A stretch of DNA of 64,000 nucleotides from Drosophila persimilis (GCF_003286085.1 NW_020825298.1:8060001-8124000), one strand, 5' to 3'; shown: positions 27,122-39,575, numbered from the stretch's first letter. Program-made: numbers and translations. Notes: generated by a model from the letters alone, not told the origin.

Positions 27122-28214
27122 TTTGCCGATAATAAAATTCATAGGTGACGTATTTTTATTAACCCATTTTGAACCATGTTTAAATATACGCACGAGAAGA
27201 AGAATTTTTGCACAGGTCAGGTGAAAGATATTGTGATTTGTTTTTTTTTTGTGTTGAGGAACCTGTGTTGAACCTGCAAGGAGAATGTACAAAGAGTTTT
27301 GCAGTATTGCGGCTCAGTGGATTCAGTGGGCTAAGGTGAACTTCGTTCACTGCACTCGTTTTTGGTCGGTTCGTTCGGGACGAACCAATAGTTCTTTTTT
27401 TTTGTTCATGAACGAGCCAACACAATTTTAAAATAAATTCCAAATGAACAAAAAAAGGTTTAGGATTTAAGCAAACACCTACATCTAGTGCTCGTGTTAA
27501 GTGCTGTATATAGACTTTAGGTGTACATTCATTTTAAGCAAAATTATTTGTGTGCATGTAAAGTGCAGAAGGTAAGCAAAAGCTGGACGGTGACCAACTC
27601 ACACACATGCGCCGCCTACACCATACGTGTGAATACACAAGTGCACACATGTGCAAAAAGCCGGCTGCGATGAAGAACTTTGCGCGCCATTGACATTTTT
27701 GAATTCCGACACCCAAAAGAGGAGGAAGCAGCAGATAGCAGCGCGTTGATTGAATTTTGAAGGCGAAAGTCAGCAGAATTTTGTTTTATTTTCGAACCGC
27801 GAGACGAGCCAGGCATTAATTTTTTTTTGGCAATCTGTTGATCGATTGGCAATCGATCGTCTGTGCTGCTGCTGTCTGTCCCATCGATAAAGTGTGCCCC
27901 GCATCCGTGCCACTGCCGCAGCTGCTGCGTCGGCCACTGTTGATGATCTTGGGGCTGTGCCATGTCGAAAATAGCCAGCCATTGACACGCCGCCTCGCGC
28001 ACACACAGCCACATTGGTGAAGTAATACCACCCCGATCCATACCCATTCACAGCCACCTTGAACACACATCACATCGCCATCAAATTATTCAGTTGCTGG
28101 CAGCCCCGCCGCCAAGCAAAACTTTGGAGCAGCCCCACAAACTAACCGAATCGATCGCATTCCATCCATCCATCCGTTCCGTTGCAGTTATCAAAATTCC
28201 CTTGAATCCGAGAA
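27122..28214 (+). other. 5' region of the TTLL gene
   Basis: No protein frame could be supported. The stretch lies between the DRE and the TTLL start codon and probably holds the transcription start and 5' UTR. It has several GATCGAT/ATCGATAA sites at 27838-27890. A mirror-like GTGAACTTCGTTCAC sequence lies at about 27333-27347. Confidence 0.4.
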
Positions 28215-31200
28215 ATGGCTCAGATAACCGAGAAGAGAACGACAACAGGTCGATCAGGAGCAGGGGCCACTAAGGAGAATATGTCGCGCGGCATTCAGCA
28301 GCCGGCGACGCGCGGCAAAGGAATCGAGATCCTCGACTTCCACGAGTCCTGGCTGGAGGAGGTTGAGCTCTACAAGGACAAAATGGTCATGTGCAAACAG
28401 CTGGCCCATCAAAACCGTTACACAAGCGGCACCGGCGGCGGCGGCGGCTTAGGCGGACATCCGAAGCAACGTAACTCCGCCGGCACCAGCTCCATCTCCG
28501 GCATCGGCACGTTCAATGCCAGCACCAATGGTTCTGTAACTGTATCATCGGCCTCGTCGCAGAAACCGAGAACGTCACCGCCATCGGCACGGCGCCGTCA
28601 GCCCGCAGGGAAGAGTGCGTCGTCGGCGGCGGCGGCTTCCTCAGCCGCAGCAAAGACAACGCAACGCACGGTGATGCGTGGCACATCCGCGACCAAGGGA
28701 ACAACCGTGCCCATGGCCTCGGGCGTGCTCCAGTCGGAGCCGTACAAGAAAGTGCAGGTGAGTGTGAGGCTCCTCTCAGCTGCCGCCCTCTAGAGACTGC
28801 CGCCCTTAAACCCGACTCTAACTCCTGCCAATACCCTGCATGCTTCCCGTTGTTTGTTGTGTTGGGTTCCTTTCGTGTTCGATGTTCCATGTCCTGCGAT
28901 GCCCTCTCGCTTTTACTAACCACATAGATGCTTTTGAAGCGTGCACGAGACGAAGCTTTTGCCAAACACGTTGCCAACAAGGGCAACAGCCACTCCTCTG
29001 CGGCCGGCGGCGCCAATTCCGCGAAGCGATCGAGCATCAGTCCAATCACACCCGAAAAGAGTGGAGAACTGGGTGTTAGCCATGCCATTACGAGCATGTC
29101 CTGCCCGAGCACGCAAACCCTGCAGCCCTGCAGTAAGATTGTTGTTAATACGTTCCATGGCAGCAGCCTGCTTGCCCAGCAGCATGACGACAAGAACAAG
29201 ATTCTAACACAAAATGGTCTAACCAAATCTGCAGCCACGGCCCTGGAGACCAGTCTGTACGCCTCCCTCTATGCCCACTCGCCGCTCAGCTCCGGCACTC
29301 CGTACAGCAGCCTCACAACCAGGATGATGTCTGGCGGTGTCGACCATGCGACATGTGCGGGCGTTTCGCTAAATAAGGGAAACCACGACCATGTCCGACT
29401 ACACGAGGATGATCCCTGTGCAGGTGATTGATAGATAATATGATTGATTGATTGAAGAATATACAAACTCCGCTGCGGTTCCTTCTTTATTTGCAGCCAT
29501 CGATGACATTAACAACTACGATGACTCCGATTCGGAGGAGGAGTATGTGGGAACGCCCTTCTTCCTAGACGAGGATGGCAACGAGACGCATCAGAGTCGT
29601 CACACGCGCCTGCTGCCCGAGAAGAGATCCTCCAAGGAGTCGATGGCCACCGTAGACTCGGAGGCCTCGGTTTACTTTAGGCCAGATACCATACTCTCCC
29701 CGAGCCTGTTTCCCAATGTGCCGCCGTACCTGAACTTTACCTCGCATGCGGACAAGGGACCCCCAATGCCGGCTGCCCTGCACCGTGTGCTCAAGTGGAA
29801 GCTAAGTCCCGTCATGCCAAAGATTGTGAAACGTGTGGTCCTTAATTCCGGATTTCGCATTATCAAAAGTGGGATTTCAGTCGAGGTTCTTTTCTCTTCT
29901 CAGTCTTATATACGACTTTCTATCCCATCCAGACACCACCGACTGGATGGCTGTGTGGGAAAAGCACATGAAGAGTCCTGGATTCCGCACCATACGCTCG
30001 CATCAGAAATACAATCACATACCTGGCTCATTCCGCATTGGACGCAAGGACACCATGTGGCGCAGCATCTACCAAAATTTGAAAAAGTTTGGCAAGAAGG
30101 AATTTGGTTTTATGCAAAAGTGAGAACAACATCTCTGAAGTCTCTGTAGTTTCTTCACTTATTAAATCTTCTACCTTAGATCGTATATAATGCCCGATGA
30201 TCTGGAGAATCTGCGACAGGTCTGGCCAAAGAACGCCTCAAAGCTGACCAAATGGATTGTCAAACCGCCGGCCAGTGCTCGAGGCACAGGCATTCGCATT
30301 GTCAACAAATGGAGTCAGTTCCCCAAAGATCGTCCCTTGGTAGTGCAGAAGTATGACACCATCCACCCACCACACTTCCAGCAAACAACCTTTTAACGAC
30401 CTTGCTCCCCTCCATAGATACATTGAGCGTCCCCTGCTGATCAATGACAACAAGTTCGATATGCGTCTGTATGTGGTGCTGACCTCCATCAATCCTTTGC
30501 GCATTTACATGTACAAGGATGGACTGGCGCGCTTTGCCTCCGTTAAGTACAGCTCCGAGCTGAGCAACCTGGACGAGCGTTGCATGCACTTGACCAATTA
30601 CAGCATCAACAAGTTCTCGCAGAACTATGCCAAAAATGAGGATTTCAATGCCTGCCAGGGACACAAGTGGACGCTGCAGTCGCTCTGGTCCTGCCTCGAG
30701 AATCGTGGTGTGAACACCAAGCGCCTCTGGGCTACGCTGCGCAATCTGGTGATCAAGGGCATCGTCAGCGGAGAGTCGGGTCTGAATCGAATGTACCGAC
30801 AGAATGTGAACTTTCGGTACAACTGCTTTGAGTTATTCGGCTTCGATGTGCTTCTGGATGAGAACCTGGTGCCTTGGCTGCTGGAGATCAACATTTCGCC
30901 TTCGCTGCATTCGGAACTGCCGCTGGATCTACATGTGAAGGGGCCTCTGATACAGGCCGTGCTCAATACGGCCCTGTATCAGGTGCCGCCCAAACTAAAC
31001 GAACGCCAGCAGCAGGAGATACTCGAGGAGTTGAACATGAAGGGGCCGCTGTGCCATGACAAGCGTATCTTCACCACCTGCCTAACTGCGGAGGAGGTGC
31101 GCAAGCACAACCAGTTCACCAATCGCAGCATTGAGTTCCGCGAGGAGTACGTGGACACCATACTGGACAATCTTCTGCCCGACGATGTGCGCTGCCTGAT

Positions 31201-31658
31201 CGTTGCCGAGGACGAGCAGTCCCGCTGCAGACCACTCGAACGTATCTTTCCCACATCCGGCACGCACATCTACCTGCGTTACATCGAGAATGCGCGCTAC
31301 TATAACCGCCTGCTGGACGCTTGGGAGACCAAATACGGCAAAAATCGTGACTTGGGTGTAGCTTTGCTGTCCCGCTTCACCAAGGACAGGTACCACTTGC
31401 AGGTCTCCGATGCCGCCATGGAAAAGGTGGGTTTTGTTTTCTTTCTTTCTTACCTTTACCCGTTTTAATAACATATGTATTTTTCGTTTTTAGGAACCGA
31501 ACGTGGCTCTCACTGAGATTGATATGCTGCATGTGAAAAAGGAGGATGCACTGGATGGAATCACGACTCTTGCTAGACTCAATCTCGTGCCCACTGAAGC
31601 CAGCGAGCCGGTGCCTGTGGCCAGGAGCCCGGAGGCATGCATAGAAATTAAATCTTGA
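28215..31658 (+). CDS. TTLL4-type tubulin polyglutamylase (tubulin tyrosine ligase-like)
   Basis: Spliced model of seven exons: 28215-28757, 28928-29423, 29497-29868, 29933-30119, 30180-30350, 30418-31426, 31494-31658. It gives 980 residues in a continuous frame. TTLL enzymes add glutamates to the tails of tubulin or other acidic proteins. The first ~400 residues are low-complexity Ser/Ala/Gly/Thr-rich. The TTL ATP-grasp domain starts at about residue 425 (FPNVPPYLNF). It includes HMKSPGFR and GSFRIGRKD, the ATP loop KWIVKPPASARGTG near 556, QKYIERPLLI, MHLTNYSINK, and the metal-binding LLEINISPSLHS near 743. These match human TTLL4 better than other TTLLs. The exon 3 donor (AAAA/GTGGGA) is weak but keeps the frame to NTTDWMAVW. 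The start codon sits in GAGAAATGG. The last exon is short and rich in charged residues. Confidence 0.9.
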
Positions 31659-32226
31659 GACTGAACGAGCAAGAATTAACGAATTTCGGTTTCTGAATGT
31701 TTTTTATCAAACAGAAATACGCCAGCAATACCAATACCAACACGTTCAAAATCACGTTGAGATCCTCTCCAAATAAAGTTACATTTTTCCGGTCGTCTTT
31801 CTGCCTGTACACATTTTTTACATTCTTAAATTGTAAATTGTACACCTTATTAGTGAATTCACCCTGCTCATTGTAACGGACAATGGAAATAAGAACAAAG
31901 CAGAAAGGTGTGTGACCTAGAGAGGGGTGGGGTGGGTGCCGAGGTGTAGCAGCAGCCAGCTTGCGCCAGTGATGCTCGTGAATCGAGTTCGAAATTCCTT
32001 TTATTAACAAACATCAATTCAAAACATTTATTTCATTATACAATATTAAATCCACTTATGTAGGTAGGTTGAAGTTTTTGGAGCCCCACTGTAAATTGTG
32101 TTGGGCAAACTTACCGGCGATGGGGTCACACTGGAAACTCGGTTGGCGAAACTTTAATTGAACTTGTTCGTTTCTGAACTGTATAATAATATGGGATCTG
32201 ACACTGAAGAAACATCTTGACGCCAT
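31648..32226 (-). CDS. Candidate small single-pass membrane protein gene, antisense to the TTLL 3' end
   Basis: Two-exon model: 32226-32115 and 31916-31648, giving 126 residues. The only ATG that works is at 32226. The donor is CCG/GTAAGTTT and the acceptor CCCTCTCTAG, and the phases agree (G + GT). The N-terminus (MASRCFFSVRSHII) is basic and Ser-rich, like a mitochondrial presequence. The C-terminus has a hydrophobic segment NVILNVLVLVLLAYFCLI followed by KNIQKPK. The exon 2 frame has no ATG of its own, which supports splicing. A Motif 1 (GGTCACACTC) lies at 32335-32344, about 110 bp upstream. I do not recognise the family. The coding end overlaps the TTLL coding end by 11 bp, tail to tail. 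It could still be a chance frame. Confidence 0.45.
31772..31777 (+). terminator. Poly(A) signal AATAAA for the TTLL gene
   Basis: A canonical AATAAA lies about 115 bp after the TTLL stop codon. It is inside the second exon of the candidate minus-strand gene, so the two transcripts would overlap at their 3' ends. Confidence 0.55.
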
Positions 32227-32760
32227 TCCTCGTACCGGAGTGGAGTAATTTACTGCTTGCGTTCATTTTTTTTCATAATTTATCTCTCAATATCACACAA
32301 GTAAACAAATCAACATGACTGAGCAGTGTAGCCTGGTCACACTCTGATGCTAGCAATATATATGAAACCTGTTTCGGTAAATTTATGGTATATTTTGAAA
32401 AGGTAAAGGTAAATTTCGGTATTTTTCCCATCTTGCGGTCTAGATGATATAAATTCTATTTAAGAAGAAAGAGTATAGAAACTTCCATAAGCAGGTGTAT
32501 GAATTTTCGCTCCCAAATCTTACTTACGCTTATCATTTATTCCATTAGATTGCACTTAAATCCTATAACCGATCTTGAATCGAGTGACCCTCTTTTAACC
32601 GGGTTGACAACAGTGAACCTCAGTCCAAGCAAAAAGTTGCGGAAACATTAAACAAAATTGATTCATCAATCGTATAAAATTATGTAGGCATGGCTTAATG
32701 TTCTATCTAGCTAGTAATATTAGACGGAATATCAAAATCGAGCAAAATATATCTTGAATA
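32227..32760. other. Intergenic region with Motif 1 and Motif 6 elements
   Basis: No coding frame. It contains GGTCACACTC at 32335-32344 and GGTATATTTT at about 32387-32396, followed by a GGTAAAGGTAAATTTCGG stretch. These are fly housekeeping promoter elements and could drive the minus-strand candidate gene, the plus-strand gene, or both. Confidence 0.45.
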
Positions 32761-32862
32761 GAACTTTACGGTATATTTGAAAAACGAGACGGTATATTTT
32801 GGTATATAGTTCTGAGGGTCGGACGGTATCGTTATAATATGAATCCGCGGTCACACTGATCT
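32761..32862 (+). promoter_or_regulatory. Housekeeping promoter block of the RSBN1-like gene
   Basis: Reading towards the gene: ACGGTATATTTGAAAAACGAG, ACGGTATATTTTGGTATATAG, then GGTCACACTG at 32849-32858. The elements correspond to Ohler Motif 6 and Motif 1. Motif 1 lies about 250 bp before the start codon. The reverse complement of this block resembles the blocks at 42050-42190 and 46994-47255. Confidence 0.65.
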
Positions 32863-33111
32863 AGAACGAAAAACGCAAATTTTATTCCTTGAAAACAATG
32901 GACCTGGACCGCAAAATTTGCGAACAAATGCTCACCCACACATGAGCAAGTGCGTGTCAATCGTAAAGAATACGTAAGATAAAACCACGGCTAGCTGAGT
33001 GGCGTCACGTAGGCGACGGTCCTAGCTGATCGATATTCACACACGTACACACACACACAGCCATCCCGCAAAAAACACACCGTAGTACGGGGGGCAAACA
33101 CACACACCGCC

Positions 33112-36100
33112 ATGGAAAACTCATTAGGTGGAGGCGAAAATAATGTAGAACCCGCCGCTACCGCCCCGGTCCCGGCCCCGGCCGCTGCCGTCGCAAACGT
33201 TGCCGCAGTTGAATTGTTGGGTGTCAGTTGCAAGGGCAATGGGGCGGCGATAAGCAAAGATTCGACACCGCCAACAACAATGGAGACGTCGCCGATGATG
33301 ATTTTGATGCCGCAACAAATCGAATCTGTAAACAAAACGGCTTCGGTGGAAAACAACGCAGAAGACGACAACACCCGCGGAAATGCCAATGCGCCACTAG
33401 CCGCTAGCACAAATACAGCCGCAGTGGCCGCACCAATACAGCAGCAGCAGCAACAACAACAACAAGAACAACAACAGCAGCAGTCACAAGAGACGCCGCA
33501 GCTAGAGCCAGAATTGTTGTCAGGCGATGGGAATGCAAATGCCACAGAAACAGCAGCAGAAGCAGCAGCAGCCACAGTATTACCAACGGATGACAAAACA
33601 GGTAAAAGGGAAAGAAATTCATTGCCGATGCCAACTAATGCCCCACATATGTACATATATATATATATCTACTCTATCTAGCAGAGCGCAATCACAAAAA
33701 GAAGAAAAAAGATAAGGAGCGCGAACGGGATGAAGATAAGAGTCGGCGCAATAGCAGCAGCAACAGCAATAGTTCCAGCAGCGGCAACAAGGATCGAGAT
33801 CGGGATCGTAGGCGTGAAAGCGAAAGCAGCTTGAAATCAGCCTCCTCTTCCACCAACGATCACAAATCTGGCTCTTCACGTGGCAAGGACAAAAAGTATC
33901 ATAGAAGCGATCGGGATCGAGAACGGGACAGGGACAGAGAGCGGGACCGCGACAGGGAGAAGGTACTTTAATGTAGTTCACTTGCCAGTTATGAAAAAAG
34001 TTTTTACCTGCAAGTTTTTCTGAGAAGTTTGCACAGCTGTTTTGAACGTTTGAATCTAAAATTAATTCCCAACTATTTTTTGTGTCGTGCATCTTGTATG
34101 TGTGTAGGTCCCATCATCATCATCCAGTTCCTCGTCACATTCGCACCGACGCCGCAGCTCGGACAGCAGTCGCAGCAGCAATACCAGTTCAAGCAAGATA
34201 CCGAAAGATCAGGACGCGGTGCTTCAGCAGGCCGTTGTGGCCGTTCTAGAGCAGCAAATCAACGTGGAGACACCAATCAAAGCGGAGGAAGGCATAAAGC
34301 AAATCAAAGTGGAGCCAGTCGTAGCATCAGTAGCAGGAGTGGCAGCTGCTCCTCCCAAGGCAGAGCCAGTACTTAGTAGCCACATCAAAAACGAATTGGA
34401 TATCAAAAAGGAGGCTAGCAGTGTTAAGGCGAAGCCATTAATGAATGGCGATGCAACAGCGACCAAAACACGTGAAGAGATCACACGGCAGCTGAACTTT
34501 AGCGCCAGCAGCAAGCCCTGGAAAAGCTCCACCTCCTCTTCTGTACTGATGCCTTCGCCGGCGGCCAAGACCTCATCCTCGTCGACCAACAGCAGCAGCA
34601 GCAATAATCATTCCTCGAGCCTTAACAGCAGCCGCAAATCGTCCTCCTCCTACTCCTCCTCGTCTTCTTCCAGCAGCAACCATCACAAAAACTCGTCTTC
34701 GTCGTCATCCTCCTCGTCCTCCCGTCATTCATCGTCGTCCTCGCGCGACTGTTCCAAGTGCTACAAGCGCTCCAAAATACGTCGCACCAGCGTTGGCGTA
34801 CAATGTGTGCCTCCGGCGCCAGCTGCTGGACCCTGGCAGACGGTCCAGAGCCTGCCACCGACGCCCAATCGCAAAGCACCCGCTGGTTTGGAAAATCTCA
34901 AATACGGCTGCTACTTTCAGGTGGAGCAGTACCCGAATGGTGGCGCCTCCATTGTCCATCTGTATCAGCACGAAATCGATGATCTCTCGCCGAACGAAAT
35001 GGAGGAGCTGGTGGATGAGTTCTTTAGTGTTTGCTTCGCCGAGGATGAGCAGGGCTATGCGCATCATGTGATGGGCATTGTGCACGACGCTGCACGGTAT
35101 ATACCCGATCTGCTAGAGCATATGGCTGAGAACTATTCCACGCTGACGGTAAAGGCGGGCGTCTTGGGACGCAATTCGGACATTGAGACCTGCACGATGG
35201 CACAGTACAATGAACAGGTGTGTGGAAGCCGGCAGCTCTCTCTAGGAGAAAATCTTTCAAATGGCATTCCTTTCTTTACTTTTCAGGTGGTTCGTAACTA
35301 CTGCCAGGGCACTTTCCGCTATGGACCGCTGCATCAGATCAGTCTTGTGGGCAAAGTGCATGAGGAGGTCGGCGGTTACTTCCCTGATCTTCTGGGACGC
35401 ATCGAAATGAATCCATTTCTGCGAAAGGTTAATTGAAGCTCGATCTCTCTTTATGACTAAAACCCCTCTCAACTCCTGCTTTGTTTCTTTTTCAGACCAT
35501 GCCCTGGGCTTGTAATTCCATACTGCAAACGGATCCGCGTCAGTCGAACGATGGACCCATTCTATGGATACGCGCTGGGGAGCAGCTGGTGCCCACAGCG
35601 GAACTGAATAGCAAGACGCCTCTCAAGAGACAGAGGTGAAGCTCTTTAAGAAATGTTTTCCTATGCTTGTGTATAATCTTGAATCCCCATTTAGGACGCG
35701 CATCAATGAGTTGCGAAACTTGCAGTATCTTCCACGTTTGTCGGAGGCGCGTGAGACCATGATTGAGGATCGGACCAAGGCGCATGCCGATCATGTGGGA
35801 CATGGACACGAGCGTATCACAACTGCAGCTGTTGGTAAGCTCCCTTTGGATCTCTCTTTCTATATGGATTGTATATAATTTCGTATTTTTAGGCATTCTA
35901 AAAGCCGTTCACTGTGGACAATCCTACACACAGAATCGCATCACCAAGGATGTGGTTGCCTTTGCCGCTCAGGACTTCAACACAATGGTGGAGATGCTGC
36001 AGTTAGATCTGCACGAGCCGCCCATCTCTCAGTGCGTGCAGTGGATCGAGGATGCCAAGCTGAATCAGCTGCGACGCGAGGGCATTCGCTATGCCCGCAT

Positions 36101-38193
36101 CCAGCTCTGCGACAATGACATTTACTTTCTGCCGCGCAACATCATCCATCAGTTCCGCACGGTGACGGCCGTGACAAGCGTTGGTGAGTGCAGGAGTCCA
36201 CTATAGTACCATCAAAGGTGCTCCCTAACTATTTAAATTTCAATCTTTAGCTTGGCATCTGCGCCTCCGTCAGTATTATCCCGGCCAGGAGGTAATCAAC
36301 GAACAAAATAATCCTGTGCTAGCCGAGACACCGCATTACAAGGAGAAACAAACCATTTTACCCCATCCCATTGGTCACGACGATTGTGGCAAGAAGACCC
36401 CTTCGAAGCGTGGCCACGATGGCGGCAAAATGGCCAAGAAGAAGCTAATCGATCTGGATGGCAAGGAGCGTCGCTCGAGTGAGAGCAGCATGGATGATGC
36501 TGGCAATGCGTCGCCACGACAGAGCCACCAGGATAACAGCAGCAACAGCAGCAGCCCGAATATCAACAGCAGCGGCAGTGGCAGTGGCAGTAACACGCCC
36601 AAAAAGAAGCCCAGCAAAGAAGACTCCAAGATAGACATGAGGAAAATGGTCTTGGAGCACAAATACAAGCTCACAAAGGCAGCCGCCACAGTACTCGAGG
36701 CGAGTCAAGACAAAGAGAAGCCCAAAAAGGTGAAGGAAAAGGCGTCCAGCAAGTCGGACAAGGAGAAGGACAAAGATAAGGAGAAGGAAAAGGAAAAAGA
36801 AAAAGAGAAGGAGAAGGATCGACGCAGTGAGCACACAACCAAAAAGCAACACCAATTATCGTCGCCAACGTCTTCGCCGACACCAGCTAAAATGCCACGA
36901 CTGACCAGCACCAATTCAGCAGCTACTGCTGCAGCTACCGTTCCTGCTGCCACTCCTGCCCCATCTCTGCCTTCAAATGCCAATGTGGCAGGACTGCCGC
37001 CGCCATTAGTGCCTCAGACACCCTTCACCCATCGCGAAGCCTACGTCAACAGCCTGAATCAAAAGGAACCCGAGATCAAAATCGAAGTGAAAATTGTTTC
37101 GGACGAGCCAACGACCAGTCGAAGTGATATGATCATGAATAGCAGTACCTCCTCCATTGTGCCGCCGCCGCCGATGCCTGCACTTCTGCCAACAGATTCC
37201 ACAGATCCTGTGGAGAATGTGGGCAATGAGTTGGTTGTCGAGAGCACACCCCAATTGGTGGTCGATCACGAGGAGGAGGTAACGGAGGTGTGTGCTGAGG
37301 AAATTGTGGAAATGGATATAACCGTGCCTGAAGAATCTGCTCCACCCGCTCCCAATCTAATTGCTGCTATGCCAACGCTTGTAGTAGCTCCAATTATCCC
37401 TCCTGCGTCGGCTCCCGCTCCTGCTGCTGGTATGCCGCCACTCAAAGTTGCTCCAGCAACTAATCTTAATCCTGCTGCTGCTATGCCGCCACTAAAAGTT
37501 GCTCCAGCAACTAATCTTAATTCAACGCCTACTCCTATTCCCACACCACTAGCTGTTACACTGCCACCACTAACAGCTGGTCCTCCACTTCCCACCCTGA
37601 GTCCAGCACCCACTGGTCCTCCACTTCCCACCCTAAGTCCAGCACCCACTGGCTCTCCACTTCCCACCCTGAGTCCAGCGCCCAGTGCTCCTCAAATTGT
37701 TAAAGTCGTTATACCCGCCACACTGGCGCCTTTCGGCAGGATGTCGGTGGTTTTACCCACGCTAACAGCAGCACCGCCATTGCCTCCAATGCCACCCCTA
37801 CGGGCAGCTGTACCACCGCCGCCTCCACCCTCCAGCACCACAGGAACAGCAGTTGGAACAGCAGTGGGAACAGCAACAGCAACCCCGATGAAGACCACCT
37901 ACAAGACATTCAGTCTGCCCTCACACAAAATCATCATTGCAGGGCCCGCCACTGGGCACAGTCGGGTGGCCACAAACCACAAGGGAATGCCCAAGACACC
38001 CGTGGATCTGCTGGGCTCCATAATGGCCAGTATGGACAAGCCGGCCGCCGGGGGCAGCTCCTCCGTCAGCATCAATCAATCATCATCATCCCTGCCCTCA
38101 TCGACATCTACAACATCCTCATCGGCAACAACGAATAGCTCGCTCTCCTCCTACACAACTTCGAGCAGCAGCAGCAGCAGCCACAGCTATTGA
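33112..38193 (+). CDS. RSBN1/DPY-21 family JmjC protein (putative H4K20 demethylase)
   Basis: Eight exons: 33112-33601, 33685-33962, 34108-35217, 35287-35427, 35496-35635, 35695-35834, 35893-36183, 36251-38193. They encode 1510 residues. The N-terminus is Ala/Gln-rich, then comes an RD/RE/Ser-rich basic part (about 165-255) and long poly-Ser (about 400-470). The conserved core (about 500-870) matches mammalian RSBN1: [73 protein letters not shown]. The worm relative DPY-21 is a nuclear JmjC H4K20me2 demethylase. The expected iron ligands appear as HAD in [10 protein letters not shown] (about 748) and His in RNIIHQF (about 848); that assignment is inference. The C-terminal 600 residues are disordered, with a KEKEKDK-type charged run and tandem Pro repeats. 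Exon 2 has a TAGCAG double acceptor. Confidence 0.88.
37570..37690 (+). repeat. 36-bp coding tandem repeat in the RSBN1-like gene
   Basis: Three consecutive copies encode the 12-residue unit [12 protein letters not shown], with Ser replacing the first Pro in the third. A second coding repeat just upstream (about 37425-37520) encodes two copies of [14 protein letters not shown]. Both expand the disordered Pro-rich tail in frame. Confidence 0.8.
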
Positions 38194-38881
38194 GTGCGTG
38201 TCGGTGTGGGAGCAGAGCGGGTGAGCTGAGAAGAGGCTCCTACTTGGACTTTCTTTAGTGTACATTTTCGATATTTGCCTCGGGATTCCGTTTAACGGAA
38301 TCCGAGCCGGACATTTTTTTTTTTTGCTGTTTTTTAAAGTCGGGGAATTCTGTACCGAATCTGATTCCCCCACCTTGTATATAGCAAAAGGCTTCAAAAT
38401 ACAATACACCCTATATTTGATAATGAAAACAAACAAAAAAACAACAACAACCAGTAGAATTAAGCTCAAAATGCGACATTTGAGATAGAGATGTAGTTTT
38501 CTAATTTATTTACACCACACGACACGCATGCACTCTTTAGATACAACAATTGAACAGTTTTTAAAGGCAGGGCAGGAGGGTACCTTCAAATGTTAAATGG
38601 TAAAGATTGTATGGCTCACATGCCCCCATATATACAATATATACATATATATATATATATATATCATGTGCACACAGTAATCGTTAAAAGTGAGCCACCG
38701 CCAAGTGCGTGGCAGAGAGATCCCAGTTTCATTTCCTTCTGAACAACTTTTTTGAAAAGTGTTTTGAACGTGCGTAGAACAATACACACATTGATAATTA
38801 TGATATATACATACATACATATATATACACCATATATAACTCTAGACCTTAAGCCAGCTTACACGTTGATGAAACAATAAA
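38194..38881 (+). other. 3' UTR of the RSBN1-like gene, with AATAAA at 38876-38881
   Basis: Non-coding, AT-rich, with an AT microsatellite at 38629-38664 and ending in ACAATAAAG. AATAAA is the likely cleavage signal, giving a 3' UTR near 700 bp. No other gene is seen in this stretch. Confidence 0.6.
38629..38664. repeat. AT microsatellite
   Basis: Interrupted ATAT run in the 3' UTR of the preceding gene. Confidence 0.85.
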
Positions 38882-38964
38882 GATTCGGATCGTACAAAAC
38901 AAAAAACAAACACACAAAAAACCATTTGGAATGTTTTCTGTTTTACAAAAGGGAGAGCCAGCCA

Positions 38965-39575
38965 CAGTGGGTATAGTCAATTAAATTTTCGATACAGTGA
39001 TCTGAGAGCCTGGAGAAGTGCTTTATGTTTGGCTGTTCGGAGTAGGATACCTCCTCCGACCTTGTTGTCCAGCTTCGTGGGACAATGTTGTTGCTGCTTA
39101 AAGTCTCTCAGACGTACTGCTGCCATTTCTACCTGCTCCTTTCCTACAAAATCAAGGCTATGAAAGCAAAGGATGGCATTTAGCGCATTTAATTTGGGGT
39201 GGTGCGGAGAGCTACTTCATAGGGCGGCAGTTCCCTGAACTTTGTCCAGTTGTCTGGTGATAGGGCCGGCCACCACACTACACCACAGATATATCCATTG
39301 GACTATGCTTGGGTTCATGCCCCATTTTATAAATGAGTAGAGCGCTGTCGTTGCCTTCTTCACTCTTTCCTTGACGCTCAGGTTCCAATTAAGCTTCTTG
39401 TCAATTGCCAACCACAAGCAACGGACACTGTCGCTGAAGGAGAGTCTGCATTCAATTAATATTGGCGGGGTTGAGAGGCGGAACCTTGTATTTCTCTGTG
39501 AATAGCTCCGTTTTCGAGGGATTTGAGGGTAATTCGCCGAGATGATAATGGTAACGTCGTTCTCGTACACCACCT
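38965..39575 (-). mobile_element. Decayed non-LTR retrotransposon fragment (reverse transcriptase C-terminal part)
   Basis: On the minus strand, 39573-39217 reads as the tail of a non-LTR reverse transcriptase. It contains the typical LAIDKKLNWNLSVKERVKKA stretch (usually LGVxLDxKLNW), then ALYSFIKWGMNPSIVQWIYL and RPILTYG-like decayed text ending in KVQGTAAL. The pattern recalls LOA/Bilbo-type elements, from memory. Downstream to about 38965, frameshifted pieces such as GKEQVEMAAVRLRDF and VGGGILLRTAKH look like the following domain. Stops and frameshifts make it non-functional, and no element ends were found. It sits between the convergent 3' ends of the RSBN1-like gene and ScpX. Confidence 0.7.

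Noticed and set aside
32991-33656. 221-residue minus-strand frame with Cys runs
   Set aside because: Antisense of the Ala/Gln-rich exon 1 of the RSBN1-like gene; the poly-Cys is the complement of CAG repeats.
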